Source of the DNA: Trichoderma breve
Lineage: Eukaryota; Ascomycota; Sordariomycetes; Hypocreales; Hypocreaceae
Reading direction: 5' to 3'
Length of the DNA: 64,000 bases
Assembly (NCBI RefSeq): GCF_028502605.1
Contig: NC_079233.1
Location: forward strand, 4,464,001 to 4,528,000
A program made the translations under genes and the position numbers. Below the pieces are notes generated by a model. The model was not told where the DNA came from. It did no database searches and saw only the letters and a list, made by a program, of their open reading frames with translations. Shown one piece after another: positions 46,220 through 56,687 of the stretch (the stretch's first letter is position 1; every line of letters begins with the position of its first letter).

Positions 46220-47609
46220 CTGGAGCATTGCATCAAGTCCGATACCTAACTGAGTTTTATCCCTGCCATTGGCATACAACTCATTACAGATGATTGGAAT
46301 TGAGATATGTATGTGCGGGAAGACGACACTTGCAATACATGCAGCTCAACGCAATCAGACCTTCGCCCACTCCAGAGGAATGGAGCGCGGCATACAATGG
46401 CAAATAATTTCGGATACCCCCAAGAACTGGAAGATTTTCACAGAGCAGTGGTTTTTATCAATTTTTATAAGCGCGGTTCAATTAAAGTTTATTTCCTCGG
46501 TGTAATTGCTTCAATTGCATTTTCTCATGAGGATGTATTGTGCATCATTAGGTAGCGTCAAGTATCCAACTGCAGGTAACGAGAACCTGCTATCTTTTCC
46601 TCACGGCTCTTGTCGACTAGGGGTGAAATATTCTCTTTAGAGAAACTAGAGAGGCAGTGTATCGCCTCATGTGCATTGGAGATTAATCTCGATTATCTGT
46701 CGAAAATCTGGAGTGCCGAAAACCGTCAGACGGCGGCTTAACTAGGCTCCAATACATTATTAGCAAACGTCTCATGCCTTGAAAAGAGCTACGAAACCAT
46801 TGTTTGAAGCCAGGTGTTTCAGCTCGAACCCAGTCACCCTTGCACACATTCAGCTTTGCATGCACTGGACTGTGCACGTTGCTTACAGCGGCGCACTGAA
46901 TTACCGGCATATGTAAAGCCACTAAAATCTTCCGTCCATTAGTCCATATACTGAGTACTCATTTGTACATTGAGCTAACTCCCAAGAAATATTCAGTTGC
47001 CGCGCTCAATATTATAGAATAGAGATAGACGGTATTAGCCGCACGTAACTATATGTACCTGTAGTTAACGGTTGAGGTCTTATCAAGCTTTTTCTTAAGA
47101 TCAAAGTTGTCTTTAGCGCACTATGATACATCTTGAGTCACAGTTTGCATGTTTGGAGATCATTGGACGCTGCGCTAAATTCACTGCACCGCAAGCCAGG
47201 GCCTAGATAAGCACCGCCTTGTAGTTGACAGCATTTTGGGCATTTGTGAGCTCAGCCACAGTAGGCGAGAGCTCACCTTTAGAATTGATCTACCGTTACA
47301 CTATTATCACGATGCCAATTGGACAAAGAATTAAGGCAACCGATTTTTGGCTTTTGGTTGTGATAACTATATCGGTTTAAATAGGCTTAAGGAGAGTGAG
47401 CGGGTCGTAAAGACTGCCTCAGAAGAGCCACCCTGCTACGACCCAAATAGAAGAGAAGCAATTTTTCACCGTTCCACATGCCACTGCCCATTTTCTCAAA
47501 CCCGCCACCGTAGCCCATAGCCGACAAACTTGGACAAGCAGCGCCTTATAAGACTAAGATACAAGCAAATAAGATAGCCATTGCCGACTTCGAGCCTCTG
47601 CAGGCAAGC
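46220..47609. other. Intergenic, nothing recognised
   Basis: 1.4 kb of AT-rich sequence between the PLAC8 stop and the 3' end of the hydrophobin. Short open frames lack motifs; no repeats or RNA genes seen. Confidence 0.45.
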
Positions 47610-48097
47610 TTAGAGGTAGATGACCTTCTGTTGTCCGAAGGCACTGCAAGACTGGTTGCCGGTGTCGATGTTGTTTTGCTTTCCCTGTATGCGGTCAATG
47701 GCGATGTCTCACATGGCGAAGATTTATGGACATCAATGCACGCCGTAGCTGCCGCATAATTGGTTTGGATTGAACTTGTCGTAGGACATACCTGCTGGTT
47801 GTTGTTGTTGCTATTGTTGTTGCAGCAAACAATAACGTCGTTGCACACATCATTGAGATCAGAGCACTTCCAGTAGTTCTCGCCCAGGCCATCAGCTGTA
47901 GCACTGCAGCAGTAAGGCGAAGCGCCGTTGCCACAGCTATTGGATTGCCAGTTGTTGTTGGTGTTGGTGTTTTGGTTGGTGGGAGGAGGAGGGGGAGGAG
48001 GAGGAACATGGGGAGGAGGAGGAGCTCCGTGGCCGGGAGCTGCAAGAGCGCCAGTAGCGACGGTGAAGAGGAGAGCGAGCATAGAAGTAACCTGCAT
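47610..48097 (-). CDS. Hydrophobin with proline-rich leader
   Basis: Model: complement(join(47610..47684,47792..48097)), 126 aa. Signal peptide residues 1-19. Residues 21-39 are a Pro/His-rich tract (13 prolines, including a run of eight), followed by Asn/Thr-rich sequence. The hydrophobin signature is complete: cysteines 55, 63-64, 78, 85, 91-92 and 115 (C, CC, C, C, CC, C). The last cysteine lies only on the second exon, reached by a GTATGT/ACAG intron; the unspliced open frame would lose it. Spacing (7, 13, 6, 5, 22) does not fit class II and is shorter than typical class I in the middle. Secreted, self-assembling at hydrophobic-air interfaces on spores or hyphae. TATAAG at 48228-48233. 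It lies divergent from a second hydrophobin. Confidence 0.87.
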
Positions 48098-48227
48098 GAT
48101 GGCGGTTTGAAGTATTTTAATCTGAGAGAAGAGTGAGAGTGGTCTTTTTGGTGATTGCTTGCTGAGTGATGGTTGAGAGTGATGGTCGAGAGTGAAGAGG
48201 AATGTTCAAAGTAGAGAAGGGGTCCTT

Positions 48228-48233
48228 CTTATA
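48228..48233 (-). promoter_or_regulatory. TATA box of proline-rich hydrophobin
   Basis: TATAAG on the minus strand, about 135 bp upstream of the ATG at 48097. Confidence 0.45.
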
Positions 48234-49066
48234 CTTTTCTCTTCAGAGCTGTTGTTAGGCCTTTGGAGAGTCTTTGCCTCTTCAAAACACAAAGTACAGC
48301 GATACGAAGTGGCGACGAGCTGAAAGAGTGGAATGAACTAAGAATCTGATGTATGGCGCATATCCATGCATGTCTATTGAACTTATTTTTGCAGCTCTAA
48401 CGCACGTAAGAACAAACGAAATGAGGCTACTTAAAGTCTGTTCCTGCTTTGTCTGCCAGCATATTCACACAATTGGTCAAGCCTGGCTGGGAAGAAGCTC
48501 AGAGGCTGCATTGAGGCACGGCCTAGGTCGGTCTGTGGGATTTTGGTCTCCTAGGATCCCGAAATGTCGACAGTCTGTGCGGTAAAGGTCTCTCAGTAGC
48601 AAGAATTATCTCGTAGTTGTTTAGATGTGTAGTGACGTAGCATTGTATCTACTTGACGACATCCTGATGCCCTGAGATATTCAGCTGGTCTCGTATAGAT
48701 ATTGACTCAAAGTTTCAGGGGTTGTAACTAATCTTGGATAAACTTGAATAATCTCGGTATGTGTGCTGCACTGAGTGGTTGGAGGTGTTCAACAATTATG
48801 CATGGTGTATGGGTCACTGCTGGAGATATTCAACAAATTTTCAATGTTGACGAGCCACAGTTGGAATCGTCTAACAGTTTGGTAATATTTGCGAGCCACC
48901 GTTTGTGGCATTTAGCTCTCGACTTTGCATACACATATACGAGCCCAACAGATGTACGTGACTAGTCATGTTTGCAGATCCTGCAGCATTTAACTCTCTA
49001 GATATTATGCAGTCGTTTATTATTGTGAAATCCAATTTAGCCGAGTGATGGAACCTAGAGGTGATC

Positions 49067-49074
49067 TATAAAAG
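49067..49074 (+). promoter_or_regulatory. TATA box of second hydrophobin
   Basis: TATAAAAG about 160 bp upstream of the ATG at 49230. Confidence 0.5.
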
Positions 49075-49229
49075 CAGAAAGTTTTCGTTTAAATAGGCCT
49101 CCTGTCTATCCATTTTCATTCACCTTAATCAACACACTCAGACCTTTCTGAATCGTCTTTCGCTACAGTCCACTTTACCGCTTCTATTTGCTCTACCAGC
49201 TCACTATTATCACTCTTTACATCTCAACC

Positions 49230-49781
49230 ATGTATGCCTCTATCATCTTTTACGCTCTCGTCGCCCTTAACGGCGTCATGGCGTCTCCGGTCCAAGGGCC
49301 CGAGGTTGAGCCTCGAGCCATTGAACGCCGTGTGCCTAGTATGGGAGACATCCCGTTTCCGAAGTTCCCGGCCCGCAACAAGAACAGCAACAAGATGGGT
49401 AGTAAGTTTCGATGAGTCTTTGATAATCATGCCAAACTTACTCAAACTACAGAAGGCAGCAGCGACTGTAGTGGCTCGGGCACGAGCACTCAGGTAAACG
49501 CTTGCTCTGCAGGTAGCCCATACTGCTGCAGCAGCGACGGCAACGGTGGTGAGTGATGAGCTACGCTTTTCCCATCCAGAATAATGCTAACATTGAGGAG
49601 GCCAAACTTGTTCCAACACCACTGCTTGCACGGAAACGATTATTTGCTGCAACAACAACAACGGCGTAAGTTGAATATCATCCTGTTCACCATAGTAATC
49701 ATCTCACACATGAGATAGTTCCAAATTTGCATTGGCGACCTCGACTTCAACGTACCGATCACCATCAATGTCTATGAGTAA
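49230..49781 (+). CDS. Hydrophobin, nine cysteines
   Basis: Model: join(49230..49401,49453..49548,49598..49665,49719..49781), 132 aa. Signal peptide about residues 1-19 (MYASIIFYALVALNGVMAS). A charged pro-region with ERR near residue 33 could be a processing site. The hydrophobin core has cysteines 75, 82-83, 94, 100, 106-107 and 116, with an additional Cys63. After the second CC comes an Asn run (NNNN) as in the neighbouring hydrophobin. The C-terminus FQICIGDLDFNVPITINVYE is on its own exon. The acceptor of intron 2 is a tandem GAGGAG, so exon 3 may start at 49598 or 49601 (one Gly more or less). Secreted surface protein. Confidence 0.85.
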
Positions 49782-51653
49782 AAGACTCATTCAAGGGAAA
49801 GACGCTGTTAAAGGGGCGTGTGGCCGAGGGGCCGCAGAAATGTATAGGTACACCAGACAGCCAACTTAGATCCGTAATACATGGACGTACCTATGACCTA
49901 TTTGTAATTTGCATGTGATGTGATTTACCAGTATCGACCTCTGGTCTAAGTGACTTCAGGTACCTTTGATGAATGGTAGACGGAGACACTCGCAATGAAG
50001 AGCCAAAAGGTTAAATAAACCAAGGTTACGGTGATATTGCATGAACCCTGGAATTTCCAAGAATAGGATGACGGCCGACGAGCCGACGAGAGACCCGGCT
50101 TGGCAGGGGCCGGAAGCCAAAATTGCGGGGATGACATCCAAAGACGGGGATTTCGGCGCCAAAAGCTTGTCTCAGCCCCGGTCCAAGGATCAGCACATCC
50201 GGGCTATTGAGAACCGGCCTCTCATAGCCTGCTCGTCACTTGTAATAAACTGCCGTTGTGTGTTAAACTTTCGGTAGTGTTGCATGTCTTGTTTCCGCAG
50301 TCCCTGATTGGGCGGTGCCTGGAGCTTGGGTTACGCCTAAACGGATATCGGCACTGAAGTCTGGGGTAATATTGTTTCATCTGCATCGTGTCAGGCCTCC
50401 ACAGTCGTGCGGATCGAACTTACACCAACACCAGAGGATCTAGTCTACTGCACTGCGATGGACGGTGAGGCACAGCACTAGGGGCAAATACTCAGCCCAG
50501 ACTGGCCTATCATAATATAAGTATTATGTCATAGTGGCATAGCCAGTATAGTGCCCTCAGGTGTGCACCGAAATTGCCGGTAGATCATTTCCGAGTGCAA
50601 ACCAATTAGATGCGTGAGTGTGTCACATGTGAAAGAACAGTTGGCCAGCTCGCTTATGGCATTGTATATCTAGCTACTGGCTTCTTCTATTGTTTACTGT
50701 TTATAAACAAGAGAAATTACGTTTATGTACCTAAGCTCGGCTCCAAGGCGAGTAGTACCCGCTCTTCTCGAGGTAGCTTCAAATCTGATAGGCTCGGCGT
50801 ATTTTATTGAGCTGGCATCGAGGCTATGCTTCCCCCAGAGCTTGGAGATATAAGGTTCAATTTAGCATTAACACTACAGGTTGCATAGCTTTGCTGCAGC
50901 TGATACCTCGGATAACGTAATCGTTTTGCATTCGATATACGACTTACAGCAGTATTTTTCACTGCTGCACTAGGTAAGATCCCACGGTGGCACTGAACTT
51001 CATGACATGCATTCTCCAAAGACAATTGGAAGTTGGCTGCCTTGGAAAGGTATACCCAGAGCAAACTAGAACACCTTTAGTATAAGCTGGATTCTGAAAG
51101 GAGGTACTGCCCATTTATCCGAAGCGCGACTGTACATCCCGGTATTGCCAACATAAATCCAACCGAGACCTCAAACTTAGTTTCGCCTCCGCGCTATGCA
51201 GCCGAGCCGCCTTAGGTGAGAAACGGTCCATGGCCAAGTTCCAAGATGTAAACAGGCTAATAGACCAGCATACTCAATTTAATCTTCTTATAACGAGTCA
51301 TGGTAAATAACAACATGTATTGGTGAAGAACTTGCTTGAAATTACTAGTGATAAGTTTACTTTGTAGTAGCATCTCAGAAAAGCATTATTCAAACCCCCT
51401 GCATTAGTGCTATGCTTGTCAGCCTTTTTCTCATATTCTCAAACTTCAGTACTTGAGCTAAATCAGGTCACCACTAGATACTAGGGATTATCCAGATGTT
51501 AAATTCAAGGACTCGAGGAGCTCTCTGGCTATGTGGCCATTGAAGTATCTTTTCTATCATCCATGCCTAGATATGGTGAAGTCTTTACTCCTGCAGCAAG
51601 CAAATACGACCATAAAATATGTTTGCCAAACTTGTATATAATTTGTAGCCACT
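49782..51653. other. Intergenic, nothing recognised
   Basis: 1.9 kb with only short open frames and no motif, repeat or RNA gene I can support. Confidence 0.45.
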
Positions 51654-53828
51654 TCAAACAGCCATATAATGATAGCGAGCAAAATAAACGGCCTGCAAGG
51701 TGACCACCGCAATAGATATTGGAACAATGACACCGACAAACCCCATAAAAGTCCAAAACATCCACCATGCACGAATATCTCGGTCGTCGCTCCACAGCTG
51801 CAGCCAGGTCCGTGGCTGATGGGCGTCTAGATAGGTCTTCAGCTGTCGCAGGCGGGGACCAAAATAAGGAAAGGTCTGGAATGCCTCAAATTCCCCAAAA
51901 TCTCGTTGTAATAGTGAGATTACCATAAACTTGATGTCTTCTGGACAAGAGGTGAGTTCTAGTATCTGTTGCATGGCCGCTTGTGTGGTTTTATGTTGAT
52001 CCCGTGAATGTATTTTTTGGATCGTTTGGGCTGGTTGTGAGATGTTGAAAGCAGCTTGTAGGCTTGGAGGTAACGAACAGCGAAAGAAGTTATCCAGTAA
52101 TCCCTTTGTAGGGTTTCGAGATATATCCAGGTCAATATTCTCAGCAGGCATATTTTCATATTCTCCATATTTCCGCGCTCTGTAAAAATGAAGAGTCTTA
52201 TGGCCAGCGAAGGTGACACATCCATGCGATGAATTTTTGACCATAATGAACTTGTTTAAAGTTTTCAGCTTTCTCTTTGAGGAAGGTCGGAATAGCAGGG
52301 CATAGGTTAGCGATAGTTCTTTGAATGTGGGTTCTACATAATCCCTCCCTTCCCTATGATGGAAAAAAATAGTTAGGACGTTTCAATAAATAAGGTATTT
52401 CCGAAAATGCATTACAATACAGGTATTTGATGCAGAATGTCCCAGAACTCACCTAAAGAGATCGATGCAATTATAAAAGAATGTAGGGTGAGCAAATATC
52501 CGGATGGCATTTCGACCCGAGTATATCTTCAGGTGCTCATCTAGACAGTCGGTCCACTCTATCTCCAGATTTCCAAAGTCCTGCAAATATTGAATAGTGA
52601 AATGCTCAGGTATGAATGTTGGACTAGCAGATTCTTGCAGCCTAAGCTGCTTGAAATGATCGATGCCACCCGAATTTCGATCGTGTGCTATGACCATATC
52701 CAAGATTTTGTGAATTGGCTCCTCTAAATACCGAAAATAGAAGGTTTTAGAGAGTGGGGGACGAATTTCTCTGAACCGATGCGTAAAGTCCAAGGCCATG
52801 AGACAGTCAGTTAGGAGTTGCATATGTTCATACTGTCGTTCGGGATCGTTAGATCTCGGCTGCTCGAGGATCCTGTGGGAATAGCAGATCCGAAGAAGTT
52901 CTTGTGAACTCATTTGATTCAACCCATCGGCCCAGCTTACCCGGTCCATAGTTCGCGCCACTTGAATCAAAACAGCTAAGATAGTAGAAGCCTTCATCCC
53001 TTCATTGTTGTCGTCGCGATTTGTCGTACTATCGTCGGTCGTCCGACGACATTTATTTTGCATATTTTGCCGACTCTCAATCCGAATCAATATCAGTAGT
53101 AAGCGGGGCAAACGTGAAAACTCAAATGAGGCCCGTGTGGGCTCCTGGATTCGAGCAAGCCTTTTCATTCGATATGCCTCAATCGCGAAGATAGACTCGG
53201 TGAGAAAAGGGCGGTGCTTGCACAGATCGTCGTAATTTAGCGTGAGGCCTTCATTCTGTCGCCACCCTAGGCAGTGATATATATCCTGGAAACTTTGGAA
53301 TGCTGACTGGTACGCCTTGTTTGTGGTCTCAATCTCCGTCGCAGTGCCTTCGCGCCCCTTCCAAAACTCTGTACACAACCAGGACAGCAGAGTATCAGCA
53401 CATGGCAAAACAATAGGAGGTAGACAAGAATATTTGGCACGGGCTATTTTACCTTCGTATTTTGCGATACAAGCATCGTTTTCTTGATCAATTGTTTTGA
53501 GAGAAAGAGTTTGAACCTCTGCCCACTTTGGGATGTTTTTTAGTTGCTCGCCATGGAATTCTTCATCCAAGGCCTTGCCAACCAAATCTAGGGGGCCTTT
53601 TTGAAACCTTTGAGAAACAGATTGAGTTGAGTCATTAGCTGGCCGCTCTTGCGCCTCTATCAATCGGTGCAGAGTTTCTATGACTTCTGGAAGAACCCTG
53701 GCAAGCTGTGGCGATGACGCCTCAGTTTCTGTGTCTCGTTTAGTATTATCCATGGCGGAAAATCCTTTTCGTAGTGAACATTTAATATGTTCTGCGTTGG
53801 AATCGGAGGAAGTTTTTGAGACACCCAT
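51654..53828 (-). CDS. Uncharacterised protein with C-terminal membrane segment
   Basis: Model: complement(join(51654..52353,52453..53828)), 691 aa from ATG 53828. A second in-frame ATG at 53753 has a better context (CCGCCATGG) and would give 666 aa. I do not recognise a named domain. The protein is mostly polar and helical, with a leucine-rich stretch LPRLLLILIRIES. Near the end, LQLWSDDRDIRAWWMFW leads into a hydrophobic segment of about 27 residues (FMGFVGVIVPISIAVVTLQA). A charged stretch followed by W-x-x-F-W and a membrane span recalls a large group of uncharacterised fungal proteins (recollection, not checked). One 99-bp intron, GTGAGT/ATAG, joins the two open frames in phase. Confidence 0.7.
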
Positions 53829-55069
53829 CGACAGAGGCAGGATAGGCGTCCTCACGTCACTTTTCTCCTGATTTTCAGATACCCTCCAACTTCTTCCGAT
53901 CACGGCATAAAGGATCAAAAGTACCAATATTATGGCCTATCGATCCTATCGATCCTATTGCTCCTACACTACAACTCAAGTAGGAAGCTAATTCCATTTA
54001 CAATGCATGTTGGTGCCAACACAACAGTGACCAACCCATGTCAATGTCCAATCAAAAAGGGCTACACAATTTAACAGCCAACAGCACCATTATGTGCATA
54101 ACAGCGGCCGATTGCCATGTAAAATACAATTGGACAAACAGAAATAAAAGATGACTCACATTTAAGGGCCAGTACTGACCCTTTCAGGTAGAAGGCCGAA
54201 TCATAATCACAGCTCTCATTAGGAGACTGCCCATATCCGGTTGGTTTAAGGTTATATGAGTATGAGCTGAGATTCCTCCCATGTTTGCGAGCAATGTATG
54301 TTGCAGGCTACATTGAACTCCACAGACACTCGGCTGCCCCGTTCCAAGCTGTATGGCCGCGGGGTAACAAGAAGATGAGAATGCGGGGTGCGAACACACA
54401 TACATGCACGATCTGCCCTCTTAATTAATATACGTAGGAGCAAAACAAGACAGGAGGCTATTTCAAATGGAAGAATATGGATATGGAGATATTGTGTAGT
54501 TCCTGCAGCCCACAGATGTTGTGCCAAAATGTATCATTGTTTGAGATTCCGCAAGATATAGTTTAATTATGTGTATATTGCCTGCTTATCAAGCTTTTAG
54601 ATGAGGCAGAAAACATATTTGCTCGTAATTGGCAAGACTGACCTCTCATACCAAAAGTGCTTACCCGGACGAATCTTGAGAGTGTGTGGGAGGCAGCAAA
54701 TGTTTGTCCAGCCTTTCACAGATTTGCCAAGACCAGTTTAGCAGTTCGACGCGCCATAGTGAATGATGCTACAGCCGGGTCAACATGACAAACTTTATGA
54801 AGGTATTAACTGAAATATCACTGAAGTTAGCTACATCTAATCCTTTACTATGTAAAACATATCCCTTCATTATACATCATACGAAGTCCAGATCATAGCT
54901 CTAACTGGTTCTGGTGGAACCCGAAGTAAACATGGCATCCTTGGTATTCCATCAAGAAGAGGTCAGCGGCAGCATGACAGCAGTGCTATAGAACTTTTGA
55001 CTGTAGCAATCTTGTGTGCGCAAGATACGTAGAAAAATAGAGATGAAGTATGGAAAAGGCAAAAAGAAA
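53829..55069. other. Intergenic before 5S pair
   Basis: No gene seen. The last part is A-rich and, read on the minus strand, forms the T-rich Pol III termination region of the 5S gene at 55070. Confidence 0.45.
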
Positions 55070-55188
55070 ACATACAACAGCCGGTGTTCGCTGATGGTCA
55101 CCCACTCAACTACTAATCTGCCTCTCATTAGCTTGACTCTGGGAGAGCGGACGGGATCCCGTATATTCTAATGAATATGGTCGTATGT
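55070..55188 (-). rRNA. 5S rRNA: 5S ribosomal RNA gene, variant type
   Basis: 119 nt on the minus strand, ends pairing as ACATAC/GTATGT. The 3' half is identical to the other two copies, while the 5' half differs at many positions. Helix II changes from TAGAGG/CCTCTA to CATTAG/CTAATG (window 55168-55173 with 55126-55131), keeping all six pairs through compensatory substitutions. The loop region also differs (CGGGATCCCG palindrome). A T-rich stretch follows the 3' end. Upstream there is only a TTAA at about -28, weaker than the TATA of the other copies. Sequence isotypes of dispersed 5S genes are known in filamentous fungi. Confidence 0.88.
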
Positions 55189-55256
55189 GCTTGATCCCAG
55201 TGGTAGTTGGCCTTAAGTTGTCACGGAAGGAAGGCATCTACAGCAAAAAGGTAAAA

Positions 55257-55375
55257 ACATACAACAGCCGGTGTTCGCTAATGGTCACCCACTTAACTAC
55301 TAATCTGCCGGTTAGAGGCTTGTCTATGGGGGAGCAGACGGGACCCCGAATTTTCCTCTACCTGTGGTCGTATGT
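55257..55375 (-). rRNA. 5S rRNA: 5S ribosomal RNA gene
   Basis: 119 nt on the minus strand, differing from the copy at 21705-21823 at only three positions, all transitions. Helix I ACATAC/GTATGT and helix II TAGAGG/CCTCTA are intact. TATAAA lies at -29 (55399-55404), and the 3' flank is T-rich on the gene strand. It is arranged head-to-tail with the variant copy, 68 bp apart, an unusual proximity for dispersed 5S genes. Confidence 0.92.
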
Positions 55376-55398
55376 GATAGAAATTGGATGTCATTCGG

Positions 55399-55404
55399 TT
55401 TATA
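55399..55404 (-). promoter_or_regulatory. TATA element of 5S rRNA gene
   Basis: TATAAA read on the minus strand, from -29 to -24 relative to the 5S start at 55375. It corresponds to TATAA at -28 of the copy at 21705. Confidence 0.6.
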
Positions 55405-56110
55405 TCGATCCCTTGATCATAGGCAGTAATTACGTTGTAATGACCAGGAACCAATGGATTGCTTTCCACGATTATTCGATCACCCTGGGTTCCGCGCTAC
55501 TCCTAGCCTATTTTCAGCTGTAGAGGGGTCACTTGCTTTTGGCGGGGTATACGTGTAGGTGGATTTTTTTTAGCTGGCGTTACGAGGACAACTGCCCAGA
55601 TTTGTCTGATGCGTGTTAATAGCAATAGCTAGAAGGCCTGGATCTTCTTGCCACGGCTTTTTTGGGGTTTCCCTTTTATATACTATAATATACTCTTGCG
55701 TATTATCGCTGTCTTTTTGTAAGTGGCGGAAAATGTCATGAGGCTAGTGATGTGTACCAATCACAGCAATGGGGTTCAACAGGAGCTGCAACGTAAAATA
55801 CATTCAACTCTTTATCATTCGAAACAAGAAGTATACGGGCTATCTAACGAGAACAAAATACACCAGCATCCCCAATTGTCTTTCATCTTGTACTAAACAA
55901 ACCGTTGCAAATTCCAAGACTTTAATGGCGACAGTGGGGCGACGACGACCCAGGCGTTCGAGCCGAGCCGCCACTAATTGACGCGATGGAGGTCTTGGTG
56001 CACTTTAGGAGAATCCTAGTCGCATCTATACAACTGCGAGGTAAGTAAAGGGACGGCAGTGTCAGTGATATCTGCCAAAGTAAGGCGTACCTTAGGTAGT
56101 AAGAGATGGC

Positions 56111-56338
56111 TTATAAACGTCCGGGAAATGAGAGCCCCAAGCTGACAAAGAGCTGACAACGGAACCTTCGCTCAAATTGCCAGGGCTGGGATGCACCTGA
56201 ACCGATTATCATTCGCTGCTCAAAATCCGCAAAGGAGCCATATATGCATCTACTAGGGACCACGAGCGAGGGAATCGATAAGAACAAGAGCATCATAAAT
56301 GCCAACCCTATTAGTAGATGAAAAACACTCCCCGCCAT
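56111..56338 (-). CDS. Possible small secreted/membrane ORF
   Basis: A 75-aa frame starting with a true ATG. Residues 3-27 are strongly hydrophobic (VFHLLIGLAFMMLLFLSIPS) and resemble a signal peptide or anchor; the remainder has two cysteines and no family match. There is no supporting splice or promoter evidence, so it could be a chance ORF. Confidence 0.2.
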   Translation of the reverse strand: MAGSVFHLLIGLAFMMLLFLSIPSLVVPSRCIYGSFADFEQRMIIGSGASQPWQFERRFRCQLFVSLGLSFPGRL

Positions 56339-56687
56339 ATCTGAGTCAAATGTACCACGATAACTGAAGTACGCCTATTACTTGCTTAGGATCTAGTATC
56401 GAAGTACACCGCAACCTTTAGTAATGTCGAGAAACCCATCAAGCCCGTCACAAAGGGAGGGGTTGGAGCGGGGTATATTCTCATTGAAAGTTTTATAGCC
56501 ATGGTAGATATCTAAGTCGCAAATTGTAACTCGGTGTCCGTTAGATGCCCAAGTTTGATATAGCCGATTGAACAGATAGGGTCAAGCATAAATTGACCAA
56601 TTCAGCTCATTTTGATAAACCCTGGAGCGCATCTATCCTAGTAACACAGGAAGCCGAGAAACGACATAGCTCTGCGCAAGAGAAGAA

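Larger units (their letters stand above)
48098..49229. other. Divergent hydrophobin promoter region
   Basis: 1.1 kb between the two hydrophobin ATGs. It contains TATAAG on the minus strand (48228-48233), a pyrimidine-rich 5' leader next to the first hydrophobin with a short imperfect tandem repeat (GTGATGGTTGAGA / GTGATGGTCGAGA near 48167-48195), and TATAAAAG at 49067-49074. Confidence 0.5.
55376..56687. other. Intergenic, HET2 promoter
   Basis: It holds the 5S upstream TATA (55399-55404) and a possible small minus-strand ORF with a signal-like N-terminus (56111-56338, listed separately). Nothing else seen. Confidence 0.45.

Noticed and set aside
21705..55375. 119-bp repeated element with ACATAC/GTATGT terminal inverted repeats, first read as a MITE
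   Set aside because: The inverted ends are helix I of 5S rRNA. Exact 119-nt length, TATA at -28/-29, T-rich 3' flanks and the internal control region identify 5S genes.
55185..55523. 112-codon plus-strand open frame
   Set aside because: It overlaps the minus-strand 5S gene at 55257-55375 and reads through its complement; no protein features.
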